Below are positions 35,519 to 42,608 of a stretch of DNA of 42,608 nucleotides, piece after piece. This DNA is from UBA4582 sp047630175 (GTDB lineage: Bacteria; Pseudomonadota; Gammaproteobacteria; Pseudomonadales; Azotimanducaceae). The number at the start of each line of letters is the position of its first letter. Position 1 is the stretch's first letter. The notes under the pieces are model-generated. The model ran no database searches. It was not told the DNA's origin and saw only the letters and a program-made list of their open reading frames with translations. Position numbers and translations under genes: made by a program. The stretch lies in NCBI GenBank assembly GCA_047630175.1, contig JBLHVI010000026.1, positions 1-42,608 of the forward strand, in the 5' to 3' direction.

Positions 35519-35796
35519 GGTTTTCCTAGTATGTCAGCGATACTTATTAACTCGTCGTCGGTGTAGCCCCGGGCAATACGATTCATCAGTGTGGCACTGC
35601 GTTCGCCCGACTTGAATGCGAGTAGCTGTTGCGCCATAACGCTGGCTTTTATGTTATTGAGTGTTGGCAGCACCTGACTGGTGCCACCATGGCAACCACT
35701 GCAGGTGGCCGCCATGGCAGAAGCCCTGGCGGCTATTTCATCAGCGGCAGACGCACCAACAAACAATAATAATAGCCATGGCGCGATAGTTTTCAT
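35515..35796 (-). CDS. monoheme c-type cytochrome, FccA-like
   Basis: The 93-residue protein has a signal peptide (about 1-17), one CSGCH heme motif (32-36) and a likely Met71 ligand in SATLMNRIARGYTDDEL. The FKSGERSATLM...GYTDDEL segment is typical of the cytochrome subunit of flavocytochrome c. Its ATG overlaps the stop of the molybdopterin subunit (TAATG), and its stop overlaps the FccB-like start (ATGA). It could accept electrons from both the flavoprotein and the molybdenum enzyme. Confidence 0.9.
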   Translation of the reverse strand: MKTIAPWLLLLFVGASAADEIAARASAMAATCSGCHGGTSQVLPTLNNIKASVMAQQLLAFKSGERSATLMNRIARGYTDDELISIADILGKP

Positions 35797-37976
35797 TATG
35801 CCCGGCGTAAGTCTTGATTCTTCAGTGGCAGATTACGCACGCGTTTACCGGTGGCTGCGAAAATGGCATTCAGCACGGCGGGTGCGGCGACCGCAATCGT
35901 TGGCTCGCCAACACCACCCCAGAAACCGCCAGAGGGCATCACTGTGGTGTCTACATACGGCATATCGGCAATCTTCATGGACGGATAGGTGTTGAAGTTT
36001 TCCTGCTCAATCTGCCCATCTTTAACCGTACATTCGCCGTACATCATGGCTGATAAGCCATACACGAAAGAGCCGAACACCTGCGCCTCAATCTGTTGGG
36101 GGTTAACCGCATAACCGGGGTCTGTGGCGGCAAAAATGCGATGCATGGTGAGTTCGCCGGCGTCATCGACAGAGACCTCAGCACAAGCTGCAACATAGCT
36201 GCCAAACGCTTTACAGACAGACAGTCCGCGATATCTGCCTTCTTCTGCGGGCTTTGACCACTGGGCTTTCTCGGCAACCTTGTTGAGTACGGCGAGCGCC
36301 AGAGGATTATCCTTCATAAGGTTCTGACGGAAGGCTAACGCATCAGCGCCGGTCTCATGGGCCACCTCATCGAGGAAGCACTCGAGGTAAATTGCGTTCT
36401 GGTTAACGTTCACGCCACGCCAGAATCCAGGCGTAATGTGTGTGTTACGCATCGCATGATCGACCAACAAGTTGGGTACGGTGTAAGAGAAACTGTGGTC
36501 GCCTTCAGGCGCCAATGCTTGGAATACAACAGGGTCCATGCCGTCTTTTAAGCCCTGAGGGGCCAGAGTCGCCAGAATCGACTGACCTGATATGCGTACA
36601 TGCAGGGCGTCAAGATTGCCATCAGCGTCAATGCCGGCGGTCATACGTGCCTTTGTGATCGGATGGAAGTAGCCATGCAACATGTCTTCCTCGCGGGTCC
36701 AGAGAAGTTTGACGGGTATGCCGGGCATGGTCATAGCGATTTTGACCGCTTGGGTGACAAAGTCAGCCGCGCCACGGCGACCGAAACCGCCACCGAGGCT
36801 AAGCTTATAAACTTCGCATTGTTCTTGTGGTAAGCCGGCTGCTTCGGCCGCGGCGGCCAACGCTGACTCGCCATTTTGTGTCGGGCACCAAACTTCGCAC
36901 TTGTCTTTCGTCCATACGGCAGTGGCGTTCATGGGCTCCATGGTCGCATGATTCTGGTATGGATAACTGTAATCTGCTGTGTAGGTCCGTGCGGCGTTGC
37001 TCAAGCCTGCCTTGATATCGCCGTGTTCATTGCCAACAAATGCTTTGGTGGCACTTAAACCTTCGGTCAGCATGGCGTCAATAGACGCGCTGGAGACGTT
37101 GGCATTTTCGCCTTTGGCCCAAGTAATAGGCAGCTTGTCGAGTGCGGTCTTGGCACGCCACCACGTGTCGGCTATCACGGCGACTGCGTCGTCTTCAACA
37201 GCGACGACTTTTAGTACGCCGGGCATCTTGCTGACCTCGGCGGCATCAAACGAGGCGAGTTTGCCGCCGTGTACGGGGCAGGCTTTGATAGCGGCATTGA
37301 CCATATCGGGTAGTTGTATATCAGAGCCATAGATTTGCTGGCCGTTAAGTTTCTCGAGGGTGTCGAGTCGCTTCACGGGCTGGCCGATGAGCTTCCAGTC
37401 TTTCGGGTCTTTGAGTGCGATTTCCAGCGGCGGTGTTAGCTTGCCTGCTGCATCAGCCACCTGACCGAAGGTGAGGGTCTTGCCGCTGGGCAGGTGCGTG
37501 ATCACGCTGTTGGCTGCCTGACAGTCGGCAGCTTTTACGTTCCATTGATTGGCTGCGGCCTCAACCAGGAGGGTGCGCGCCATGGCGCCGCCTTCACGGA
37601 CATACTGGTGACTGCCGCGCAAGCCGCGGCTGCCGCCGGTACCAAAGCTCTTCCAAACGCGGTCGCGGGCTAGGTTCTGGCCAGGTGTTGGGTATTCCCA
37701 CGTGACTTTGTCCCAGTCACATTCAAGCTCTTCTGCCGCGAGTTGCGCCAGACCGGTCAAGGTACCTTGGCCCATCTCAGACCGGGCGATACGAATAGTC
37801 ACGGTGTCATCGGGGGCGATCACGACCCAGGCATTCACTTCGGGTTCGCCGTGGTGGTCTGCCATGGCGAGTTTGTTGCCGACGGGTAGTGCCATGCCTA
37901 ACGACAGGCCTACGCCTGTAGCAGCTGCTCCGATTACAAATTGACGACGGCTGATGCGTGCTTTTTCAATAGTCAT
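35796..37976 (-). CDS. molybdopterin-binding subunit, isoquinoline 1-oxidoreductase beta (IorB)-like
   Basis: The 726-residue protein belongs to the xanthine oxidase family, single-chain IorB type. It has a Tat signal (SRRQF at 9-13), the GGGFGRRG molybdopterin motif (395-402) and the catalytic Glu691 in GGVGEP. It hydroxylates an aldehyde or N-heterocycle in known members; here the substrate is unknown. The Tat signal places it in the periplasm with the cytochromes. It follows the 2Fe-2S gene by 11 bp and is coupled to the downstream cytochrome. No molybdenum-insertion chaperone (XdhC type) is in the window. Confidence 0.93.
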   Translation of the reverse strand: MTIEKARISRRQFVIGAAATGVGLSLGMALPVGNKLAMADHHGEPEVNAWVVIAPDDTVTIRIARSEMGQGTLTGLAQLAAEELECDWDKVTWEYPTPGQNLARDRVWKSFGTGGSRGLRGSHQYVREGGAMARTLLVEAAANQWNVKAADCQAANSVITHLPSGKTLTFGQVADAAGKLTPPLEIALKDPKDWKLIGQPVKRLDTLEKLNGQQIYGSDIQLPDMVNAAIKACPVHGGKLASFDAAEVSKMPGVLKVVAVEDDAVAVIADTWWRAKTALDKLPITWAKGENANVSSASIDAMLTEGLSATKAFVGNEHGDIKAGLSNAARTYTADYSYPYQNHATMEPMNATAVWTKDKCEVWCPTQNGESALAAAAEAAGLPQEQCEVYKLSLGGGFGRRGAADFVTQAVKIAMTMPGIPVKLLWTREEDMLHGYFHPITKARMTAGIDADGNLDALHVRISGQSILATLAPQGLKDGMDPVVFQALAPEGDHSFSYTVPNLLVDHAMRNTHITPGFWRGVNVNQNAIYLECFLDEVAHETGADALAFRQNLMKDNPLALAVLNKVAEKAQWSKPAEEGRYRGLSVCKAFGSYVAACAEVSVDDAGELTMHRIFAATDPGYAVNPQQIEAQVFGSFVYGLSAMMYGECTVKDGQIEQENFNTYPSMKIADMPYVDTTVMPSGGFWGGVGEPTIAVAAPAVLNAIFAATGKRVRNLPLKNQDLRRA

Positions 37977-37987
37977 AATGTTGCTCC

Positions 37988-38464
37988 CTAGCCTTTTGCC
38001 GCGGTGGATTTTGTGTTGATTTCGGCGGCTAAATGAATGCCTTCACGAACTCGCTGGAAGGTACCGCAACGACAGATATTAGTGATCTGGCTATCGATGT
38101 CTTGGTCAGTAGGTTTGGGCGTGTTGGCGAGCAAGGCGGCTGACGCCATGATCATGCCTGGCTGGCAGTAACCGCACTGTGGGGTGTCGAGTTGGGCCCA
38201 TGCTTGCTGTACCGGATGATCGTCTTCGGCGGCGAGCCCTTCGATCGTGGTAATGTTCTGGGAGGCTTGTACTGCGCTGACGGGGTAGACGCAGGATCTT
38301 ACTGCTTGGCCGTCGATATGTACGGTGCAGGCGCCGCACTGGGCGATGCCGCAGCCGTACTTAGTGCCGGTTAATCCGACTTGCTCTCTGATGACCCAGA
38401 GCAAGGGGGTGTCGCCCTCGACGTCTACTTCAAACTTTTTACCGTTAATCGTCAGTGTAGCCAT
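37988..38464 (-). CDS. 2Fe-2S subunit, isoquinoline 1-oxidoreductase alpha (IorA)-like
   Basis: The 158-residue protein has both clusters of the family: C38, C43, C46 and C58 for the plant-type 2Fe-2S centre and C97, C100, C131 and C133 for the second. It relays electrons from the molybdenum site to a cytochrome. It is the first gene of the operon, has no signal peptide and is presumably co-exported with the IorB-like Tat protein. GGATG precedes the ATG. Confidence 0.94.
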   Translation of the reverse strand: MATLTINGKKFEVDVEGDTPLLWVIREQVGLTGTKYGCGIAQCGACTVHIDGQAVRSCVYPVSAVQASQNITTIEGLAAEDDHPVQQAWAQLDTPQCGYCQPGMIMASAALLANTPKPTDQDIDSQITNICRCGTFQRVREGIHLAAEINTKSTAAKG

Positions 38465-38583
38465 GGTAAGTCATCCCTGCTGCTTGCGTGCATGTTGGTT
38501 GTACGTGCTTGTTGGTGATTGCGACGGTGATCTTGTGTTGTGCTGCTTATGTTTTGTTTGAGTTGTGGCTGCTTCGTAGTCGT

Positions 38584-38773
38584 GTCTGTTTCGCGGCAGG
38601 CAACGGTGGCTTCATTTCCATCCGCTAGCGCCATCTGTAAGTGTGGCGGCCGCAACCAAGTCTTGCTTGGTGCCATCCCTCCTTGGGTCCGGCGTCCAAA
38701 AGCGGTGTCCCGCTACCCACTTGGCGCTGCGCTGCGTCGCTCCTTGAGAAATCAACCCCCCGCGCCCTGCTGC
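38584..38773 (-). mobile_element. MITE-like dispersed element, copy B
   Basis: This is the inverted second copy of the element at 29415-29577. On the minus strand it reads gcagcagggcg, gatttctcaaggagcgacg, an internal variable part, gcggatggaaatgaagcc, and gcgaaacagac. The arms 38593-38619 and 38748-38773 are a more decayed inverted-repeat pair. It is about 25 bp longer than copy A because of a different centre. It begins about 120 bp upstream of the iorA-like start. Confidence 0.65.
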
Positions 38774-38926
38774 CAGTGTCTTTTAGCGCGTAATCCTTCG
38801 CTCGTTTGGGGCAAACCAAGCAGTGTCTGGGGCCATCCGTTCGTTGCTCGTGTTGCGTCTTCAATTGTTAGCGCTTCGTGTTGATCGAGTTAATAGTCTG
38901 GGCTTTGACGTGGCACTATCCATGTG

Positions 38927-39024
38927 TGGTTATCGATGTGCTGTTATCGATAGGTAGTTATCGATGCATAGTTATCGATGCATAGTTATCGGTGCACAGT
39001 TATCGATGCATGTTTGTCGAGATG
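38927..39024. repeat. 14-bp tandem repeat, seven units
   Basis: The consensus agttatcgatgcat repeats at exact 14-bp spacing, with tatcgat-like cores beginning at 38931, 38945, 38959, 38973, 38987, 39001 and 39015. The core ATCGAT is a palindrome. The last unit is degenerate. Confidence 0.9.
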
Positions 39025-39031
39025 ATAGCGA

Positions 39032-39062
39032 CAAAAAAACCCGACTACTATTTACTGGTCCG
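39032..39062 (-). terminator. weak terminator-like structure, minus strand
   Basis: On the minus strand a stem (ccgga.../...gtcggg with one bulge) is followed by seven T residues about 50 bp after the NTF2-like gene stop. The stem is short, so confidence is low. Confidence 0.35.
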
Positions 39063-39110
39063 GCATTGTAATTGACTTTTTCGGCGCCTACCACTGGCAG
39101 TTATGGGGCG

Positions 39111-39536
39111 TTAGGACTGCAATCGCTCTAACATGGTGCGCATTTGCGCATGGAGTATATTCACGGCCTGCAGGGGCCGCACCATCACTTTGAACTCAGT
39201 GATGCGGCCGGCATCATTGAAGGTGATGATATCTACGCCGTTGATGTATTTGCCCTGAATTTCGGTTTCAAATTCGAGCACGATGGTGTTGCCGGAGAAA
39301 ACCTCCTTACTGTAGTGAAATTTTGAGGCTTGTTGACCCGGCGCCTGCGCCTTGTCGCCGTCACTGAAGGTATTCCCCGCGGCGCTAAGGTAGAGCTTGG
39401 TTAAGGCTTTGCCTTTTTGCGGAGTGAAAACCACGGGCGAGTAAAAGACGCAATCGTCATCTAATAGATCGTCGAGTCCGCCGGGCAGTTTGCCCTGCAT
39501 GTGTTGGTGCCAGCGTTGCAGGTTTTGCTCAATCAT
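39111..39536 (-). CDS. SnoaL/NTF2-like protein
   Basis: The protein is a small cone-shaped NTF2-like fold: IEQNLQRWHQHMQGKLPGGLDDLLDDDCVFYSPVVFTPQKGK, then EFETEIQGKYINGVDIITFNDAGRITEFKVMVRPL. I chose the ATG at 39536 (141 residues) because homologues start there and AGG lies nine bases upstream; ATGs at 39554 and 39572 are possible. Function in this family is diverse and often unknown. It stands alone. Confidence 0.82.
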   Translation of the reverse strand: MIEQNLQRWHQHMQGKLPGGLDDLLDDDCVFYSPVVFTPQKGKALTKLYLSAAGNTFSDGDKAQAPGQQASKFHYSKEVFSGNTIVLEFETEIQGKYINGVDIITFNDAGRITEFKVMVRPLQAVNILHAQMRTMLERLQS

Positions 39537-39628
39537 TGGCTGCAGCCTAGTCATTAATGATAGCGCTACCATAGCAGAAAAATACGGGTTGAATCAGCGT
39601 TGCAAAATATCGTGCTCGCGGCCGCAAG

Positions 39629-40828
39629 TTAGTAGCCAGTGAGTTCCAGAAAGCCTTGGCCTTTGGATGAACCCGTGAGCATGACGGGGCCCTCCCAATA
39701 GGGAAAGGCGGTATCGAGCCAATGCGCTTTTGATAGGGGTGTTACGGTCCAGCTTAGGTTTTTCGCGGGTAACAACACGCGCCAGCTTAGGGGCAGCTGG
39801 CGTTGAATGTTGCCTGCGGTGGTGATTAACGTCGTAGCAATGGGTTCAAAGATGATTTCGTCTTTCGCCAGCGTTGTCGCGCTGCCGTCTGGCGCGATCC
39901 AGCTGCCGCTGACCCAGTCGTTGCCATCGCGCTGGCGCAATCGATACACCATCAGGGCATGGCCATCGTCGAGATGCACCGATAGCCAGTCCCAGCCGGG
40001 TTGATCCGGTGCTAGGGGCTGTGAGCTCCATTCTCTGTCGAGCCATCCTTGGCCGTTGAGTATGATGGGTTGACTGGCAGTACCGGCACTCTTAACCGTG
40101 TTCTTAACTGTGTTCTCATCTGCGTTCTCATCCGTGTTGTCGCGATCGCTGTTATCAAGACGACGAAGCTGGCCGCGTATTTTGATATGCGGCTGGCTAT
40201 AATAGTAGCTGGCTTGACCAAGGTTCGACTTTTGGCTGTAGCCCTGTTTGCCCTGCAGTACCCAGGGGGTGTCGGCGGTCATATCAAGCGTCACTTGATA
40301 ATCGTCTACGGTGAAGTTTAGTTGGCCGGGTAGTGGCGAGTTAGACGTGGATGTGCCAGTGAGGCGGCTACCGTCGAGCCACGCATCGAATTGTCCTTGT
40401 GCGTTCACATCAACGCCTGCTTGGCCGATACCGCCGCGTGCAAAACGTTGCTGATAAACATGTCCGTCCGGCGTGCTCAGCGCTGCGTGTGCCATCCATA
40501 CCTGATTGCTTGCCCAGCCACTCGACGCGTGTTCTGGGGTCATAGACTGACGAAACAGTGTCCAGTGCACGCCGTAGTGGGCGCCGCTGTCGTCAGTCAA
40601 ATTAGCGGTTAGATACCACCATTCAATGCGGTAGTCAGGATGTGGCAGATGATCGGCGGGAAACACTAACGGTTTGCCGACGATAACCTTGGCATAACCC
40701 TGCGGGTCGCCGCGTAACAGTTGGTAGGCATCATCTTCTGCGAGCGCGGGTGCACACACCAACGTGATGAGTAGCATCAGCTTTGTGACAACGCTATGTG
40801 GCCATGCGTGATGCCTTGGCGTCTTCAT
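39629..40828 (-). CDS. lipocalin-like (AttH/CrtC family) secreted protein
   Basis: The 399-residue protein has a signal peptide (about 1-30) and the CrtC/AttH lipocalin pattern: HPDYRIEWWYLTANL (63-77), GVHWTLFRQSM (86-96), a WMAHAAL segment and a GWLDREWSSQPL segment (261-272). CrtC hydrates carotenoids, while AttH belongs to an attachment-associated ABC system. Overlap with the following permease gene by four bases (ATGA) favours the AttH-type role, perhaps substrate binding for the transporter. An in-frame 12-bp repeat encodes residues 231-246. Confidence 0.88.
   Translation of the reverse strand: MKTPRHHAWPHSVVTKLMLLITLVCAPALAEDDAYQLLRGDPQGYAKVIVGKPLVFPADHLPHPDYRIEWWYLTANLTDDSGAHYGVHWTLFRQSMTPEHASSGWASNQVWMAHAALSTPDGHVYQQRFARGGIGQAGVDVNAQGQFDAWLDGSRLTGTSTSNSPLPGQLNFTVDDYQVTLDMTADTPWVLQGKQGYSQKSNLGQASYYYSQPHIKIRGQLRRLDNSDRDNTDENADENTVKNTVKSAGTASQPIILNGQGWLDREWSSQPLAPDQPGWDWLSVHLDDGHALMVYRLRQRDGNDWVSGSWIAPDGSATTLAKDEIIFEPIATTLITTAGNIQRQLPLSWRVLLPAKNLSWTVTPLSKAHWLDTAFPYWEGPVMLTGSSKGQGFLELTGY
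40091..40141. repeat. in-frame 12-bp repeat in the lipocalin gene
   Basis: Four 12-nt units on the minus strand encode N-T-D-E, N-A-D-E, N-T-V-K and N-T-V-K, giving the region D-N-T-D-E-N-A-D-E-N-T-V-K. Only the length is a multiple of three; the intergenic repeats nearby use 11, 13 or 14. Confidence 0.8.
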
Positions 40829-42608
40829 CCTTGGCTCCCAGAGAGTTCACGTATGGCTGTGGGCAGTGTTTGCCGGACGCGTAGGGCGGCCGTCAGTAAT
40901 GTCAGCGTGACAATAACTAAGGCCAGCAGGCCGAGATCAACGACCGGTATCCAGGACCACAACAAGGGCATGGTCCAGCCAAAAGCGATAACGTTGAGTT
41001 TGACGATGAGCAGCCATGACAGCATAAGTCCCATGGGGATGGCGGCGAGCAGTGTCACGCCAAGCATCATAAACAGGGGTGCGGCGATAACCACCAACCA
41101 CTGCGGAATGGCTGTGCCCATGCTGCGCCAGTGGGCGTATTCAGGCAAGCGCTGCTGATGAACAGCAAGCAGGGCCGCGAGCAACGCCAGGCCCGCTACC
41201 ACTAAGGTCAAGACATTAAGGGTCGCGGTGATGGCGAAGGTGCGATCAAATATGGCAAACGACACGCGTTTGATGTCTGCCTGCAGTGCCCATTCGCCAG
41301 AACTTGCGCCGATGCTTTGCATTAGCGCGGCAATGTCTTTGAGGTTGTCGGGCTGTTCTAACCACAACCCAACGCCCAGCATTTGAGCCTCTGGCCACAG
41401 GCCTAACAGCTGCTGTTTGGGTAAGTAAAACTGTAGATCGGTGTTGCCATAGTCATACACGAAACCGACGATCCGAAAATCCTTGGGTCCGGCGGGCGTG
41501 TCTAATTGGATGACGCTGTTCAGCGGAGTGTTGGCTAAGTAATGCACTTGCTCATTGGCGAGTATGGGCATTGGTGAGCCCTCACTTCGCTGCCAGTCGC
41601 TAAAGCCATTGAGCGTTTGCTCGGCCAGGGCTAGCTGTCGCGTGTCAGGCGCATCCAGTTTGAGGCCTCGGATGCTGGCCGGGCGATTCTGCCAGCGCAG
41701 GTCAGCGCCAAGCCTTGGGTGATAGCTCGCTATCCAGTCGGCCGCCTCGATGGCGGCCAGATCAAGCGCACGACTTTGCACATACACATCCGCAGACAGG
41801 CGGGTTTGTAGCCAGTCACTTAGCGCAGTGCGAAATGAACCCACGAGGGTCGTCACGCCAATATTAGCCGTTAGCGTCAACAGCAAAGCCATCAGTGCAA
41901 TGCGTAAATGCGGTAGTTGCGCGACGGCGTCAGACAAGGCCCAGCGGAAGAGCCAGCGGTGTGTTGGTAGTTGATCAACCAGTACGCGAATGATGAATAA
42001 AATGAGCCAGGGTAGCAGTAGCGCGCCACCGAACAGGGCCAGCGCGAGCACAACAAATCCTTGCTCAACGGTGTTGATCCAGGCGTAGCTGACGGCGCCG
42101 AGCGCCAGCAGGCTCAGGCCACAGATAGCCAAAACGTTGATGGCGTGTTGGTCTTGCTGCCAGCGCGCGCTATTGTCGCGTTGTTGGCGAACGGCTTGAC
42201 CGGCACGTTGCCATAGCGGTATGGCCAGCGCCAATATCATGCCTAGCAGGCTCATGGTGAGGGCGAGCAAAATCTGCGCCGGGCTGATACCGATGCTTGA
42301 GCCGACGCTAGCGCCATAGAGGCTTTGCAGTGTCATGGCGACAGTGGGTAATAATTGTTGCGCCAGTAGATGGCCGCCCACCAGACCCAGTCCGCTGCCG
42401 AGCAATGCCCATAGCAAAGACTCTAGCGCAATGCCCACGCCCAACAGTGAGACCGACACGCCCATTTCGCGCAGCGTCGTGAGTGTGTTTTGACGCGCGA
42501 GCAGGGAAAAACGCACGGCATTGAAAACAATAAATAAACCGACGGCGAAGGCCAGCAGTCCCATCGCGGTGAGATGCGTGTGGAGGCTCGAGGTCAGTTG
42601 ACTTAGGT
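40825..42608 (-). CDS. FtsX-type ABC transporter permease (partial, runs off the window)
   Basis: The reading frame stays open to the right window edge, so the N-terminus is missing. At least 594 codons are present, with two FtsX-like membrane blocks separated by an extracytoplasmic domain and a C-terminal four-helix region. Sequences such as NAVRFSLLARQNTLTTLREMGVS fit the MacB/AttG permease type. Its ATGA overlap with the lipocalin-like gene suggests an Att-type transporter. The ATPase gene is probably further upstream, outside the window. Confidence 0.88.
   Translation of the reverse strand, partial: LSQLTSSLHTHLTAMGLLAFAVGLFIVFNAVRFSLLARQNTLTTLREMGVSVSLLGVGIALESLLWALLGSGLGLVGGHLLAQQLLPTVAMTLQSLYGASVGSSIGISPAQILLALTMSLLGMILALAIPLWQRAGQAVRQQRDNSARWQQDQHAINVLAICGLSLLALGAVSYAWINTVEQGFVVLALALFGGALLLPWLILFIIRVLVDQLPTHRWLFRWALSDAVAQLPHLRIALMALLLTLTANIGVTTLVGSFRTALSDWLQTRLSADVYVQSRALDLAAIEAADWIASYHPRLGADLRWQNRPASIRGLKLDAPDTRQLALAEQTLNGFSDWQRSEGSPMPILANEQVHYLANTPLNSVIQLDTPAGPKDFRIVGFVYDYGNTDLQFYLPKQQLLGLWPEAQMLGVGLWLEQPDNLKDIAALMQSIGASSGEWALQADIKRVSFAIFDRTFAITATLNVLTLVVAGLALLAALLAVHQQRLPEYAHWRSMGTAIPQWLVVIAAPLFMMLGVTLLAAIPMGLMLSWLLIVKLNVIAFGWTMPLLWSWIPVVDLGLLALVIVTLTLLTAALRVRQTLPTAIRELSGSQG

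Larger units (their letters stand above)
38465..39110. other. intergenic region, 646 bp
   Basis: No gene is supported. It should contain the promoter of the iorAB-sox operon. It holds copy B of the dispersed element (38584-38773), a seven-unit 14-bp repeat (38927-39024) and a possible minus-strand terminator (39032-39062). Confidence 0.55.

Noticed and set aside
32261..38464. A complete thiosulfate-oxidising Sox system
   Set aside because: SoxB and SoxCD are not present and the SoxY arm is altered, so ordinary thiosulfate oxidation cannot be claimed from this window.
38452..38884. Possible genes inside the copy B dispersed element
   Set aside because: They mirror the frames in copy A and have no independent coding support or recognisable domain.
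38927..39024. Possible CRISPR array
   Set aside because: The units are 14 bp with no unique spacers between them, so it is a plain tandem repeat. No cas gene is present.

Overview
The window looks like chromosome of a heterotrophic, probably marine gammaproteobacterium. This rests on an RlmG-type 23S rRNA methyltransferase, a DUF3080-type lipoprotein, a large TonB-dependent receptor, and dense acyl-CoA and lipid metabolism of the kind found in Cellvibrionales-like lineages (Halieaceae, Spongiibacteraceae and relatives). The genus cannot be fixed from the sequence. I see no rRNA, tRNA, CRISPR array, phage gene or transposase.

Layout. 0.2-3.5 kb: wax ester synthase/DGAT, a GNAT acetyltransferase and convergent RlmG. 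3.7-5.8 kb: a coupled envelope pair, an L,D-transpeptidase and an M14 (MpaA-like) lipoprotein. 5.8-12.6 kb: a small unknown protein, a membrane-anchored PDZ protein, a serine hydrolase of the beta-lactamase fold, a DUF819-type membrane protein, a LysE exporter, a crotonase and a saccharopine-dehydrogenase-like reductase. 12.6-16.1 kb: a repeat-bearing leader, a TonB-dependent receptor and a strong terminator. 16.1-19.7 kb: a YjbR-like protein, a Ddn-like deazaflavin reductase, a coiled-coil protein, and a LysR regulator next to a secreted TPR protein. 20-29.2 kb: mostly CoA and lipid catabolism (CaiB transferase, crotonase, alpha/beta hydrolase, acyl-CoA dehydrogenase, two SDRs, a gamma-carbonic-anhydrase-like protein), plus a NUDIX and an M20 peptidase. 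29.6-32.2 kb: a DUF3080-type lipoprotein and a MATE exporter.

The most interesting region is 32.3-38.5 kb. It is a very compact minus-strand operon of eight genes in the order iorA-like, iorB-like, small cytochrome c, FccB-like flavoprotein, SoxX, SoxY-like, SoxZ, SoxA. Most junctions overlap or lie within a few bases. SoxB and SoxCD are absent, and the SoxY-like carrier ends in AACIEPLL instead of the usual GGCGG arm. A molybdenum hydroxylase appears tied to a thiol-carrier and heme relay whose substrate I cannot name. 39.1-42.6 kb: an NTF2-like protein, then an AttH/CrtC-like lipocalin overlapping an FtsX-type ABC permease that runs off the window.

Two further themes stand out. Many intergenic gaps carry very short direct tandem repeats (period 11-14 bp), and one 12-bp version lies in frame inside a gene. 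A roughly 160-180 bp MITE-like element with imperfect terminal inverted repeats occurs twice in opposite orientation, at 29.4 and 38.6 kb, bracketing the segment that contains the sox-like operon.
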